DNA of 34,023 bases from Clostridia bacterium (GCA_022793875.1 JAAWDR010000040.1:1-34023), one strand, 5' to 3'. Counted from the first letter of the stretch, positions 5,498 to 15,542 are shown. Made by a program: numbers and translations. The notes: generated by a model not told the origin, from the letters alone.

Positions 5498-7333
5498 TTA
5501 CTGGTATTTAAGAAGGCGAGCCCCGATGTACCAATAGCTACTCGAAGAAGAGTAGTTGAAGTACCAATAGAACAAACCTGCAGAGCCACCATTGAAGAAG
5601 TTACCGCCAACACGGGCAACCCTATTGCCTGCATTTTTACTATAACAATAGTCACAATATCCTGTTGTACTTCCTGCTCCTAATTCCGTAGGTAATGCAA
5701 TCAATGGATTGTCTTTATCGAATCCCATAATTTTTGTATATCCTTCAGTTTCATTTGGATTAACATATCCTAATTTATGATAATGTTCATTAAATGTATC
5801 TGGAGCATATTGTGATGGCTCATAGCATATATATGTTTGGTAATCTTTAATATTTATACCACTTAAAAACTTGTACATATTTCCTAATGGTTGTTCTTTA
5901 CCTCTATAAATTACGGAATGTCTACCATCATTAATTAGACATCCAGATTTCATACCTAGTGAATCACAATCTCCTGTTTTTTGAGCTGACCCCCAGATAT
6001 GATTTTCTAGTGCAATATTTACTGCTTCTCCATCAAAATATACTGCATAGCCATTTACACCATTATTTGAATATGTTTCTATAGATGTTACTGTTCTATC
6101 TTTTGCTACTCCTGAATTCCATGCAGCAGATGTTCCTATAGATATACTTCTACCAACAGGAAAAACATTTGCATTATCTACAATGATTCTATTTACATTA
6201 TTTTCAGCTACTAGTGCCTTCTTTTCTGACCACTCTGTTACTCCTCTTCCTAACATTGTCTGCGAGTTATTATTTGCATATTCTACTAAATAAAGAGTAT
6301 CCATAACAAATCTGTGCCAATCCTCTAGGCAATATGTATCTCCAAGATTTTTAGCATATTGTTCAAATTGTTTTATATTCGCATTATACTTTGGATATAC
6401 TCCGCTTCTAGAATGTCCGATATTATCTGCATCTACATACATCTCATATCTTCCTTCCATCCAAGATTCCACTTCGATAAAATCTTGAACTTCGAAATCT
6501 GCAATCATTCTATATTCATAGTATCCATCTTCTTCTTGTACTGGAAATAGTCTTTTTATCCACATTTTAGGATATCTTGTGAATACCTCTCCATTGCTAC
6601 CATCAAAAGCAAAATTGTCATCCCCATAATATGCATTTACATTGTTATTTTCTGTATCATAATTTATTGTAATAATGCTATTCCATGGATAAATATTATC
6701 ATAATCATTTCTTACAGATGTACTATTTCCAATATGAGCTTGAGCTACTAACCCTTCATTATCATATATTTTTGTCCAAGATGGTGATGTGTTTATATTA
6801 CCATTCAAATCAGTTATTTTTCTTTTAATTCCATATATATGGCCTCTAGCAGTTACATTAGCTAGAACTGTTTCTACTGTTGCTATTAAATTTCTGTATT
6901 CATTTAGCATTTCTTTACCTTGCTCTTGTAACTGCTTAACAGCTTTTTCCATACTTTCTACATAATTTGGAGTATTATCTGGTGTTATATTTTCTTTACT
7001 AGTTTTTTCAATTTGTATAATAATTTGAAAAGATGATAATACTTCTGTTGATTTTTTTAATTCCACCTCCATTTTTGCTTTTCCATATGACATTAAACAA
7101 TCCTCTAATAAATCAACAATTACTTTTTGTTCTTGGTCTATTATTGCATCTTGAATAATTATTTGTCCAGTTGGTTTTGTAAATATTACATTTGCAGTAT
7201 GTCCTACTAAAGAGATTGGTTGACTATCATCTAATAATTTTATTATTAATCTAGTAGTATCCATTTGTTTTAATTTAATTTCATTATATTCGTTGTTTTT
7301 AACATCAATTGTTAAATTTTCAATTCTTTTCAA
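5498..7333 (-). CDS. Diversified receptor-binding baseplate protein (BppU N-domain, DGR target), 611 aa
   Basis: Probable receptor-binding protein at the tail tip. Residues about 1-110 resemble the baseplate upper protein N-terminal domain (BppU_N: VKNNEYNEIKLKQMDTTRLIIKLL...SLVGHTANVIFTKPTG). A coiled-coil linker follows (about 125-155). A long Trp/Gly-rich region ends in a C-type-lectin-like DGR variable domain, with GNMYKFLSG and the C-terminal signature RVARVGGNFF...GLFYWYFNY...YIGARL. Eight residues in the VR differ from the TR-encoded version: R574, F580, S584, Y591, Y594, S598, Y600 and Y602 (TR: one His and seven Asn). The start is TTG 7333 after AGGAG with a 9-nt spacer. It is the last structural gene before the DGR machinery. 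Confidence 0.92.
   Translation of the reverse strand: MKRIENLTIDVKNNEYNEIKLKQMDTTRLIIKLLDDSQPISLVGHTANVIFTKPTGQIIIQDAIIDQEQKVIVDLLEDCLMSYGKAKMEVELKKSTEVLSSFQIIIQIEKTSKENITPDNTPNYVESMEKAVKQLQEQGKEMLNEYRNLIATVETVLANVTARGHIYGIKRKITDLNGNINTSPSWTKIYDNEGLVAQAHIGNSTSVRNDYDNIYPWNSIITINYDTENNNVNAYYGDDNFAFDGSNGEVFTRYPKMWIKRLFPVQEEDGYYEYRMIADFEVQDFIEVESWMEGRYEMYVDADNIGHSRSGVYPKYNANIKQFEQYAKNLGDTYCLEDWHRFVMDTLYLVEYANNNSQTMLGRGVTEWSEKKALVAENNVNRIIVDNANVFPVGRSISIGTSAAWNSGVAKDRTVTSIETYSNNGVNGYAVYFDGEAVNIALENHIWGSAQKTGDCDSLGMKSGCLINDGRHSVIYRGKEQPLGNMYKFLSGINIKDYQTYICYEPSQYAPDTFNEHYHKLGYVNPNETEGYTKIMGFDKDNPLIALPTELGAGSTTGYCDYCYSKNAGNRVARVGGNFFNGGSAGLFYWYFNYSSSSSYWYIGARLLKYQ
5509..5623 (-). repeat. DGR variable repeat (VR)
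   Basis: The last coding part of the target gene, residues about 571-609. Compared with the TR it has seven A-to-T, two A-to-G and one A-to-C changes in the coding sense, and no change at any other base. The invariant 3' end (5509-5527) encodes IGARLL and corresponds to the initiation-of-mutagenic-homing region. Homology stops abruptly at 5623/5352 and at 5509/5238. Confidence 0.97.
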
Positions 7334-7350
7334 TTTAATTCACTCCTATC

Positions 7351-9108
7351 TTACTTTGAGGCAAGCTCATTTAATTTTTTTACTATATCTATAAATGTTC
7401 CAGAACTACTATCTAGTGCATATATTATTCCGTTTACTTGTAATGCACCACCCAAATCATTATTATATTTTTGTTTTATTGCTAATCCTTTCTTTGCTAT
7501 TGCCAATCCTGGAGCACCACTTGGTAAGGTTATATCTACTGCCTTTGTAACTAATTTGTCTGCCATTTGTAATCTAATATTATATGCATTACTAATATTG
7601 AAGCCATCTGTTCCCAAGTCTCCATTTATTAGCATACTACCACTAAATTTCCCATCGCTTGCTGAATAACTTAATTGTGTTGTTCCTGCAATCCAAGTAT
7701 TAGATGATGCTAATTTATATTGATATGTACATTTTGAAATTGCATTTGTAACTGCTCCAAAACTATTATTCCAATATGTACCTTCAAACTCCAATAATAC
7801 AGCAGAACCGACACCATTTTGTTGTCTTGTAGCTATCAATCTTGTTATTGCCAAATCAGAATAATTTTTATATGTTGCTGTTTTTGATTTTGATGTAGAA
7901 TTCCCCCTACTATCAGTAGCATATACTGTCATTGTAGAACTATCTACCTTATTAAGAGAAAGTTCTACATTTGCAGAATCATTATAATCTTTTGATATAT
8001 TTTTTGTTCCACATGCTAATTTATAGCTTTTCATTGTTGCACTATTTTTAGCTACTGCTTTATTTTCAGTTGATATAATGGCTTTTATATTAGAATAGTT
8101 ATTAACTATTATTTGATTATTTCCAGTTAATGCAATAGTTGTTGTATTAGTATCTTGATATGTAAATTCTGAAAAAGTTGGATTACTATTTGTAACTTTA
8201 AATGTACATTCTTTATAATTAGTATAACTTGTACCATTTGCTGTAGTTGTTAATATATATCTTAACTTTATACTATTACTATTCGGTATTAATGCATATA
8301 TTGTAGTAGCTGTTGCTGTAATTGATTTTGATGTTCCTGTTACTGTGCCAACATTATATACTGCCGTCCCATCAGTTTTACAAAGTTTTAATGATATTGT
8401 TGCACCACTTGGATTGGTCCATTTTATTGTGTGAGCACTTCCTATATATACATCTGGAGTTTCTGTTAATTTAGCTATATCATAAGTTGATATTTTTTGT
8501 ACCGATGAATACCCTCTGTATGTTCCATTACTTGCATTTGCTCTTGCATAATATGTTTTATTTGGTTGTAATCCTGTAAAAGTACCACTTGCTCCAGATA
8601 TCACTCCAACTTTATCACTACATCCACTATCAGTAAATAAATCTATATATCTGTCTACTATACTTGCTCTACCATCATTAGTAACTGACATAGATGCACC
8701 AATAGTATTTAATCCTCTAGTAACTGAACATGTTACAGTCGGAGTTACTACTTTATTATCCATTGTCCAGGACCAATTACCACTCGATGTATGGCTTCCA
8801 CTATAAGGATGAGCAGTTATACTAGCACTAAAACTATTTCCACCACCTATTTGAAATGAACCCGAAGCCACTCGTGCATCTTTGTAAAAACTTCCAGAAA
8901 AGCTTAAATTTTTACCATTTACATTACCACCAAATCCATAATTTGCAACCCATGTTGAACCACTTGTACCGCCTTCACACCTAGCATATATTTCCCAATT
9001 AACAGTAGCAGTATTTCCACTATATGAACTAGACCATATAAGTTGCCAATACCATTTTCTCGAGGTTGCTGCAATGTGATTTGTTTCAACTGAACCTGAT
9101 GTTGCCAT
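7351..9108 (-). CDS. Tail fibre / host-specificity protein, DUF859-like, 585 aa
   Basis: A virion surface protein typical of siphoviruses of Gram-positive hosts. The N-terminal 130 residues are rich in Trp, Ser and Gly (WYWQLIWSSSYSGNTATVNWEIYARCEGG), like the beta-sandwich of DUF859-type minor structural proteins. Fibronectin-like repeats follow. The C-terminal 50 residues have the conserved ending VDITLPSGAPGLAIAKKGLAIKQ...GALQVNGIIYALD. I place the start at ATG 9108, 9 nt after AAAGGAG; the TTG two codons upstream is too near the ribosome site. It lies between Tal and the diversified receptor-binding protein and probably forms the fibre or its base. Confidence 0.75.
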   Translation of the reverse strand: MATSGSVETNHIAATSRKWYWQLIWSSSYSGNTATVNWEIYARCEGGTSGSTWVANYGFGGNVNGKNLSFSGSFYKDARVASGSFQIGGGNSFSASITAHPYSGSHTSSGNWSWTMDNKVVTPTVTCSVTRGLNTIGASMSVTNDGRASIVDRYIDLFTDSGCSDKVGVISGASGTFTGLQPNKTYYARANASNGTYRGYSSVQKISTYDIAKLTETPDVYIGSAHTIKWTNPSGATISLKLCKTDGTAVYNVGTVTGTSKSITATATTIYALIPNSNSIKLRYILTTTANGTSYTNYKECTFKVTNSNPTFSEFTYQDTNTTTIALTGNNQIIVNNYSNIKAIISTENKAVAKNSATMKSYKLACGTKNISKDYNDSANVELSLNKVDSSTMTVYATDSRGNSTSKSKTATYKNYSDLAITRLIATRQQNGVGSAVLLEFEGTYWNNSFGAVTNAISKCTYQYKLASSNTWIAGTTQLSYSASDGKFSGSMLINGDLGTDGFNISNAYNIRLQMADKLVTKAVDITLPSGAPGLAIAKKGLAIKQKYNNDLGGALQVNGIIYALDSSSGTFIDIVKKLNELASK

Positions 9109-9126
9109 TTGCAAAAACTCCTTTCT

Positions 9127-11202
9127 TTATATTTTTGAAAACCATACTTGTTCATCCACATCATTTACAAGACATCCACATATATCTGCTAATTCTTGGA
9201 CTATTAATTCTTTAGTAAGAGTTCCCTTATCTGTTTGCTCTGATACTACCTCTCCAGTAGTTTTATTATATGTTCTATTTCCATCGGAATCTATTCTCGT
9301 ATAAGTATTAGTTGAAGAACTTTCTACTTGTATTCCCTTTCCTATTTTTACTGTATCGCTTGTTGTTTCATTTTGATTTTGTGTCCAAGTTTGTTTTTTA
9401 TTACCTAAAACAACCAACAAGTCAGTTATCCAACACGAATTAATTGTATCAGCTTCAAATTCAATTTTTATAGTATGATTTGTTATTTCAACACTTTTTT
9501 CAAATTCATAAATATCATTAGATGTTAATCCATATGAAGTACCATTTATTTTCACCTTACATGTTGCAGCACTTTTTACTTTTTTATATATAAAACTAAC
9601 ATTATATGTACCGTTTTTCACTTGTATTTCTTGACTTATACTAGCATTTTGAAGATACAATGCATTTCCTGATATCGAATTATTTTTTACTTCTGTTGAA
9701 TTAATTGTTACTATATCACCTGTCCAATAGTCATCATCAAAATATCCTACACTATTTCTTAATAGATTTGCTCCACCAGTATTGGTCAAAGTATTAGTCA
9801 ATCCATCTAATTTTATTTTTAACTCATCATGTTTTTTTTGCAATTCTCCTAGTGTATCATTAGTTTCTTTTATATTATTTGATACCACAATTGAAATTTG
9901 CTCAAACAATCCCTCTATTCTATCTACAGACATCACACCTGTTGTTATAAAATTTGCATTAATCTGTCCATCCATTGTTATTGCAGTTTCGAATGGTCCT
10001 TCATATCCATTTGAACTAAATCCAATTCCTCCAAGCCCAAATCTCCATACATTTTTTGCTTTTTCCCTTGGTAATGCATCTAATATTAAAATTTCATTTT
10101 CATCAATATATACATATCCTGTTTTATTCAATGTATTAATTATATTAGTTTGTTTATTTATTACAATACCTTGCTTAGTAAACTGTTCTGTAAGTGTTTT
10201 TACATTTTCTTTTATATTGTCAAACTTACTTTTAACATCCCTTGTATAATTTCCAAAAATCAATAATTCAATTTTTTCAGTTAATATATTGTGTTCATAT
10301 TCTAATACTTCTGTTTGTAGCATTATTAGAGGATGCTTAACATGAATTGTATCACCTATTTCCATATTTTGATTTATATTAGATGTTACTTCATATGAAA
10401 CTTTAGGATATTTATTATTTTCTAAATATTGTGTTGCATTTTCTCTTAATTCTTCAACAAGTTTCTCTTCTGTTTTTTCCTCATCTTCTATTTTTGTTTC
10501 AAAATCTATTGTTTTTGTATATGGGATTTTATACTTAATATCGCTTTCTAGATATTTTTCTGGTAAAGTAATACCATCATATCCTACTGGGCAAACTTTA
10601 GTACATACATTAGACCAATCTTCAAATATTTGAATTCCTTGCATGTTTTTTCCATATGATATTGTCTCTCCATTATCATTTCCTATTTTATTTAAAAAAC
10701 TAATCTCCCAATTGTCTGCATCAAATACTCCATCCCATCTTTCCTCTATTATTTCCCATGCTTCTAATAAATTTTTCCTAATAAAATATGCTGTTGATAT
10801 ACTTTCAACATTTGAAAACACCTTAAAAGGACTGATATCATCAGTCCTCTCATTTATATATGATAAAGCATTTTGACCATTTTGATTTGTTGGTCTTATA
10901 TCGAATAGATGATACCTCTTTGCATCAAACATTACATGATTAGCAGTAAAACTAATTGTTCTATCATTCTTTTTAGGATTTTCTATTCTAAATGCTTGTG
11001 GTCTTACTTTAGATTTTGTCTTTACAACACATAGTTTATCTTCTAATATGTAATTTGCATATTTTATATCCACTTCTACTTCTATATACCAACCATTAAG
11101 TGATTTCTTTTTTCTTTCTTTACATTTCAAAGGCTTGATAACTACATTACCATTAGTGCTAAAATCTCTATCATTTTCATTGAAGATTTTTATCATAGCC
11201 AT
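9127..11202 (-). CDS. Tail-associated endopeptidase/minor structural protein (Tal, Prophage_tail), 691 aa
   Basis: Forms the tip hub below Dit and carries peripheral receptor-binding proteins. Residues about 1-330 match the phage minor structural protein N-terminal family (IKPLKCKERKKKSLNGWYIEVEV..., FTANHVMFDAKRYHLFDI..., QIFEDWSNVCTKVCPVGYDG). A helical linker follows (about 330-365). Then comes a GFSSNGYEGPFETAITMDGQINANFITTG segment typical of Tal tip proteins, a coiled coil (about 440-470) and a carbohydrate-binding-like beta domain (about 490-605). No catalytic triad can be assigned with confidence. ATG 11202 follows AAAGGATAG; it overlaps the Dit gene by 10 bp. Confidence 0.85.
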   Translation of the reverse strand: MAMIKIFNENDRDFSTNGNVVIKPLKCKERKKKSLNGWYIEVEVDIKYANYILEDKLCVVKTKSKVRPQAFRIENPKKNDRTISFTANHVMFDAKRYHLFDIRPTNQNGQNALSYINERTDDISPFKVFSNVESISTAYFIRKNLLEAWEIIEERWDGVFDADNWEISFLNKIGNDNGETISYGKNMQGIQIFEDWSNVCTKVCPVGYDGITLPEKYLESDIKYKIPYTKTIDFETKIEDEEKTEEKLVEELRENATQYLENNKYPKVSYEVTSNINQNMEIGDTIHVKHPLIMLQTEVLEYEHNILTEKIELLIFGNYTRDVKSKFDNIKENVKTLTEQFTKQGIVINKQTNIINTLNKTGYVYIDENEILILDALPREKAKNVWRFGLGGIGFSSNGYEGPFETAITMDGQINANFITTGVMSVDRIEGLFEQISIVVSNNIKETNDTLGELQKKHDELKIKLDGLTNTLTNTGGANLLRNSVGYFDDDYWTGDIVTINSTEVKNNSISGNALYLQNASISQEIQVKNGTYNVSFIYKKVKSAATCKVKINGTSYGLTSNDIYEFEKSVEITNHTIKIEFEADTINSCWITDLLVVLGNKKQTWTQNQNETTSDTVKIGKGIQVESSSTNTYTRIDSDGNRTYNKTTGEVVSEQTDKGTLTKELIVQELADICGCLVNDVDEQVWFSKI

Positions 11203-11864
11203 CTATCCTTTCTTTTCACTTTTATTAGTACATCACCAGAATGTATTGTTACTGTATTTTCACCTGGTTTTAGTGTTGGAAATTTATACCCTATCTCAAT
11301 TTGTCTGTTTCTATTTAATTTATTGTATTCTACTGTTTGGTTTTCACAGTCTATCTCCACAAATTCTTCATTATTAAAATTATAAACAAATCTAATATCA
11401 TTGATAGTTATATCTACTTTATCAGAAGTATTTTTTTCTAGTCTTATTATCGGTTCACTATAAATATTGCCTTCATTTGTTACCATATTCTGTACAGTTA
11501 CATAATTATCTCTTTTTTTGTTCCAAAAAGGGTCTCTAATGAAAGTTACATCTGCTATTTTTATATTGGCTGTTCTTACAGGGTCTATCTCATTATAAAA
11601 TCTTGCTTTTGTTATTCTTCCTTTATATTCTAATATTCCTACTCCATTTAACCATCCTAGTATTTTGTCTAATTTATCCAAATTTAGTATTTGTACTTTC
11701 ATAGGTCTTTCTATTACTGTATAACCTTGTTCCTCAAATAAAGCTCCATTTTTTCCTTCTATTTCAGTCCTTACATATCTTTGGCTTGCTTTTCCTAAAA
11801 AATGTTCTTCTTCTTCAATTATTACTTCCATATCTGTACTTGATATATTGTTAAAAATAAACAT
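11193..11864 (-). CDS. Distal tail protein (Dit), 223 aa
   Basis: The hexameric hub that connects the tail tube to the baseplate. The Sipho_tail N-terminal pattern is present: IEEEEHFLGKASQRYVRTEIEGKNGALFEEQGY, then RPMKVQI, LDKILGWLNGVGILEYKG, and AFIRD-type VTFIRDPFW. The C-terminal half is the beta-sandwich (EPIIRLEKN...GENTVTIHSGD). At 223 aa it is slightly shorter than many Dit proteins, with no carbohydrate-binding insertion. ATG 11864 follows TGGAGGTAATGTA. It overlaps the tape measure stop by 1 bp and is followed by Tal, the standard order. Confidence 0.88.
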   Translation of the reverse strand: MFIFNNISSTDMEVIIEEEEHFLGKASQRYVRTEIEGKNGALFEEQGYTVIERPMKVQILNLDKLDKILGWLNGVGILEYKGRITKARFYNEIDPVRTANIKIADVTFIRDPFWNKKRDNYVTVQNMVTNEGNIYSEPIIRLEKNTSDKVDITINDIRFVYNFNNEEFVEIDCENQTVEYNKLNRNRQIEIGYKFPTLKPGENTVTIHSGDVLIKVKRKDRWL

Positions 11865-14800
11865 TACATTACCTCCATAAGTCTATTATCAATAAAACTG
11901 ATAAATCCATCTTTATCTAGTTGTATCTTACAAGAGTTTAATGCTCTTAAGAAGATTTTAAATAATTTTTCATAGTCTATAAATTCAATATCGCCTTTTT
12001 CCATATTGTTATTTTTATTATGATATTTACTTCCTATTTCTATCTCTTTTACATTTTCAAATGCACCATTTACATTTTTTGCAACATCAAGTGCCTTACT
12101 ATATAAATTCTTTTCCTCATCTTCTAGTCCTAATTCAGAACCTTGCATTAATTGTTGAAATATCTTTCTTGTTTTTCTTGATGGTGAGTGAATGTCAAAT
12201 GATTTTCTCAATCTAGAAAGTATACCATCAGCAATATTTGTGGCCTTACTAAATAATGATGGCTCTTTTTTCTGCATTTCAGTAAGCATAGGGTCCATAG
12301 CATTTTTCATTGCTTCTTTTGTCTTTTTAGGCATGCTATCATAACTTTCCATTATGCCATCTACCATTTCTTTTGTCTCATCGTTTATTTTTCCACCATA
12401 TAATTCTGTTTGAGCCACTTGAGCTAACCAAACACCAAGTTCTTTAGCTTGTTCATCAGACATATTTTTATACATTTCTTTCCAAGTATTATTTTGATGA
12501 AATGCATATGTCTCATTCTCGCTTTGTAATGCTTGATATGTATTCGTAACATACCATAATTCTCCATTTTTAATTTGCTCTATCTTTTTGGTATGCCCTT
12601 CTTCCAAGGTTTGTTGCTTTTTCATATATTCTTTTAAAGTATTATAAAAGCTATCATTCTGTTCACTTCTTTGTAAATATCCATTTGCATATACTTCACT
12701 AACTTTTGCTACTTCTTGAGTTGCTGCATCTATTTTCGCTTGTTTCTGCTCCATTATTGTTGCATATTCTTTTTGATATGCTTCGCTTTGTCTTTCTTCT
12801 TCAGTAGTATATCTTTGATTTAATAGTGCAACTTCTTCAATTGTTCCTTGCTCTATTAAAGCAACAGTTGCATTTTTTTGTTCTGTTGCTGTTTTTATCC
12901 ATTCTTGGGATTGTATTTTGTATTCCTCTAGCGAACCTTGAAAGTTTTGTGCATTTGTAGTTGCCTGTTGAGTTATTGCTGTAGCAATTTCACTTTGTAT
13001 TTGTATCTCCCTGTTTTTTAGCTCTCTTAATTGAGTAAAATACTCATTTAGTTGAGTTATTTCTTCTTGGGTATATCCTCTTCTTTCATCAGAAGCTGTT
13101 TTACAAATATTAGTTATTCCTTGTTGAATTTCATTCATATTTTGTTTTAAAGCTTGTTGTTCTTCAGCTGTTGCAAATAAAGTAGTATTAAAACTACTTA
13201 AATGAGATTTGGCATTATCTATTCCTGTTATAAAATCTGAAGCACTATTTCCCATAGATTCAAAATCTTTTTGTACTTCTTTATTTGCATTATTAGCTGC
13301 AACTATTATTCCTGTAATTGCTGCACCTATTGCAATACAAGCAAGTCCTACTGGGCTTGTCATTCCTTGAATAATATTTAGTAATCCAGTCATAGCACTT
13401 CCTGATGCTTCAGCTTTCGTTATCAATAATCCTAATCCCTCTCTAAAATTACCATAAGCTGTAATTAATTGGCCCACACCTGTGGTCATTTTCCCTATTG
13501 TACTGATTACTGGTGATAATGTTGTTACTAGTAATGCCAGATTTACAATCATTTGTACTTGGTCATCATTTAATTGGTCAAATTTATTTGCCCATTCTCC
13601 GACTCTTTCTAATATTTTTTCTATTGCTGGCATTAATTTATTTCCTAATGTTACACCAATATCTTGTATTTTATTTAATGCTACTGTAATTTTACTTTTT
13701 AATGTTTCATATCTTTTATTTGCTTCATTTGATAGTGCATTATTTTCTTCCCATGCTTGATTTGCTAAATCAATTGCATTATTCATGACCTCACTTGAAT
13801 TTGCCAATGATAAAATTGTGTTACTCAATCTTACTTCTTTTAATTCCATATCATTTAATATTGCAATCGCTGATTTACCATTTCTTTTAGTATCATTCAA
13901 TCCAGATATAAAAGCAGCAAGTGCCTTTACTGCATTTTCCTCAAATGCTTTTTTAAACTCTTTACTTGTCATTCCTGATACTTTAGCAAAATCCTTTAAA
14001 TCACTAGAGCCAGTTTCTACTGCAACTTGGATTTTTTTCAGTAATTTACTCATTGCAGAGCCACCCGCTTCTGCTTCTATTCCAACTGATGACATTGCTG
14101 TTGCTAATCCCATTATTTGTGCTTCAGATAATCCTGTTAATTCTCCTGTTGCTGCTAATCTAGTGGCCATAGAAACAATATCAGCTTCAGTTGTTGCAAA
14201 GTTATTTCCTAATGCTACTATAACAGAACCTAGATTAGAATAATTGCTTGCACTCATTTTTGTTACATTAGCAAATTTAGCAAGTGCTGATGCAGCTTCA
14301 TCTGCACTTAAATTAGTGGAATTTCCAAGGTCTATCATTACTCTTGTGAAACTCATAATATCTTCAGTCTTTATACCAAGTTGGCCCGCTGCCTCGGCTA
14401 CTGCTGATATCTCTGTTGTAGTTGAAGGTATTTCTTTAGCCATTTGCCTAATTTGTACTTTTAGCTCTTCTAGTTGTTCATCTGTAGCATCTACTGTTTT
14501 CTCTACTCCTGTAAATGCATCTTCAAATTCTATTGCCCCTTTAGCAGATGCAGTAAGTGCTGCAAATGTAGCAATAGAGAAAGCAGAGATTTTTTTCCCT
14601 GCTTTCTCTATTTTTTCTCCCTCACTTTTGACTTTTTCTCCATATTCTTTTATAGCTTCAGAACCTGTTTTTAATTTATTAGTTGTCTCTGTTATTTGGT
14701 TTTTATATCTTTGTAATGATGTTTCAGCTTGTGTAAGTGCAGCCTTTTTCTTTTGAATTGCAACTTCATCCTTATTTTCTGCATTTTCTAACTCATCCAA

Positions 14801-15034
14801 TTGAGTTTTTAATGTTGTCACTTTATCTTTTTGTATGTCATAGGCTTCATTCAAATATACTAATTTATCTTTTAATTTTTGTGTAGTAGTTGTTGATTTA
14901 TCCCATTGTGCTTGTGTTAATTTAAAAGTCTCATAATTTTCCTTTAAGGTAGCATTTATTAATTTTAAAGATTTTACAAAGTCTACACTTCCATCATCTT
15001 TAAAGACTAAACCTACTCTTTTTAATTCATCCAT
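11864..15034 (-). CDS. Tape measure protein, 1056 aa
   Basis: Sets tail length and is ejected with the DNA. Residues about 60-150 are coiled coil. Residues about 155-480 match the TP901-type core tape measure domain (FAALTASAKGAIEFEDAFTGVEKTV, then EIPSTTTEISAVAEAAGQLGI). A hydrophobic segment follows near 560-580 (VGLACIAIGAAITGIIVAA), then long Gln/Glu-rich helices. A C-terminal motif, RLRKSFDIHSPSRKTRK, is common near the end of Gram-positive tape measures. At the usual scaling of about 1.5 Angstrom per residue this predicts a tail near 150 nm. ATG 15034 is preceded by only a weak GGAAGTG. Confidence 0.92.
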   Translation of the reverse strand: MDELKRVGLVFKDDGSVDFVKSLKLINATLKENYETFKLTQAQWDKSTTTTQKLKDKLVYLNEAYDIQKDKVTTLKTQLDELENAENKDEVAIQKKKAALTQAETSLQRYKNQITETTNKLKTGSEAIKEYGEKVKSEGEKIEKAGKKISAFSIATFAALTASAKGAIEFEDAFTGVEKTVDATDEQLEELKVQIRQMAKEIPSTTTEISAVAEAAGQLGIKTEDIMSFTRVMIDLGNSTNLSADEAASALAKFANVTKMSASNYSNLGSVIVALGNNFATTEADIVSMATRLAATGELTGLSEAQIMGLATAMSSVGIEAEAGGSAMSKLLKKIQVAVETGSSDLKDFAKVSGMTSKEFKKAFEENAVKALAAFISGLNDTKRNGKSAIAILNDMELKEVRLSNTILSLANSSEVMNNAIDLANQAWEENNALSNEANKRYETLKSKITVALNKIQDIGVTLGNKLMPAIEKILERVGEWANKFDQLNDDQVQMIVNLALLVTTLSPVISTIGKMTTGVGQLITAYGNFREGLGLLITKAEASGSAMTGLLNIIQGMTSPVGLACIAIGAAITGIIVAANNANKEVQKDFESMGNSASDFITGIDNAKSHLSSFNTTLFATAEEQQALKQNMNEIQQGITNICKTASDERRGYTQEEITQLNEYFTQLRELKNREIQIQSEIATAITQQATTNAQNFQGSLEEYKIQSQEWIKTATEQKNATVALIEQGTIEEVALLNQRYTTEEERQSEAYQKEYATIMEQKQAKIDAATQEVAKVSEVYANGYLQRSEQNDSFYNTLKEYMKKQQTLEEGHTKKIEQIKNGELWYVTNTYQALQSENETYAFHQNNTWKEMYKNMSDEQAKELGVWLAQVAQTELYGGKINDETKEMVDGIMESYDSMPKKTKEAMKNAMDPMLTEMQKKEPSLFSKATNIADGILSRLRKSFDIHSPSRKTRKIFQQLMQGSELGLEDEEKNLYSKALDVAKNVNGAFENVKEIEIGSKYHNKNNNMEKGDIEFIDYEKLFKIFLRALNSCKIQLDKDGFISFIDNRLMEVM

Positions 15035-15076
15035 ATGTTCTTTTCACTTCCTTGCTATAAAAATATCGCAAATAAT

Positions 15077-15436
15077 TTATCTCATATGCTTTTTTCTGCT
15101 AGTCTGTTTGTCTTGTAAATTTACAACATTTTCTTTATTTATATTTGTTGATTCTATTGACTTTATATTATTTACATTTTGCACTATAAAAACAACAATT
15201 CTATCATAATCATTTACATCAACCAAAGATATTGCTTCTCTATATCCTAATTCTTTTGGATATATGGCTGATATTAAACAATAAATCATAAAATTAAATG
15301 TACGAAATCTACACTCTTTACTTTCTATGTCCTTTTTTAATTGTTCTAATCCTCCTTCATATTCTTCTAAATATTCAAGGATTATTGGATTCCAATCTAG
15401 TTTAATTTTTTCTCCATTTTTTAAGACTATTTCCAT
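15077..15436 (-). CDS. Tail assembly chaperone-like protein (gpG position), 119 aa
   Basis: It lies between the tail tube and tape measure genes, where siphoviruses encode the chaperone that coats the tape measure. It begins MEIVLKNGEKIKLDWNPIIL and is a compact alpha/beta protein with a Lys/Gln-rich tail. I chose ATG 15436 because GGAGG stands 9 nt upstream. The open frame extends to 15496 but would run through the terminator stem. No overlapping second frame (gpT-like extension) is visible before the tape measure start 42 bp later, so the classic G-GT frameshift seems absent. Confidence 0.65.
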   Translation of the reverse strand: MEIVLKNGEKIKLDWNPIILEYLEEYEGGLEQLKKDIESKECRFRTFNFMIYCLISAIYPKELGYREAISLVDVNDYDRIVVFIVQNVNNIKSIESTNINKENVVNLQDKQTSRKKHMR

Positions 15437-15464
15437 TTTACAAATTACCTCCGATATTTTTATA

Positions 15465-15509
15465 AAAAGCCTTAAAATTTGACTCTTGAGAATCAATTTT
15501 AAGGCTTTT
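15465..15509. terminator. Strong terminator after the tail tube gene
   Basis: A perfect 15-bp stem (15465-15479 / 15495-15509) with a 15-nt loop is followed by U-rich tails in both directions. It lies just after the major tail protein gene and before the chaperone gene. This fits attenuation of distal tail genes relative to the highly expressed tube protein. Confidence 0.85.
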
Positions 15510-15542
15510 ATTTTTATTATTAATATACTTTCATGTGTTATT

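Noticed and set aside
5468..5683. 71-codon rightward open frame across the VR
   Set aside because: It is a shadow of the receptor-binding gene; its apparent order comes from the opposite strand, and it has no ribosome site.
9127..9164. 81-codon leftward frame overlapping the Tal/fibre gene junction (8919-9164)
   Set aside because: Out of frame with both long genes and without a family pattern; it is a shadow.
15437..15496. N-terminal extension of the tail chaperone-like gene
   Set aside because: It would translate through a 15-bp terminator stem, while ATG 15436 has a proper GGAGG.
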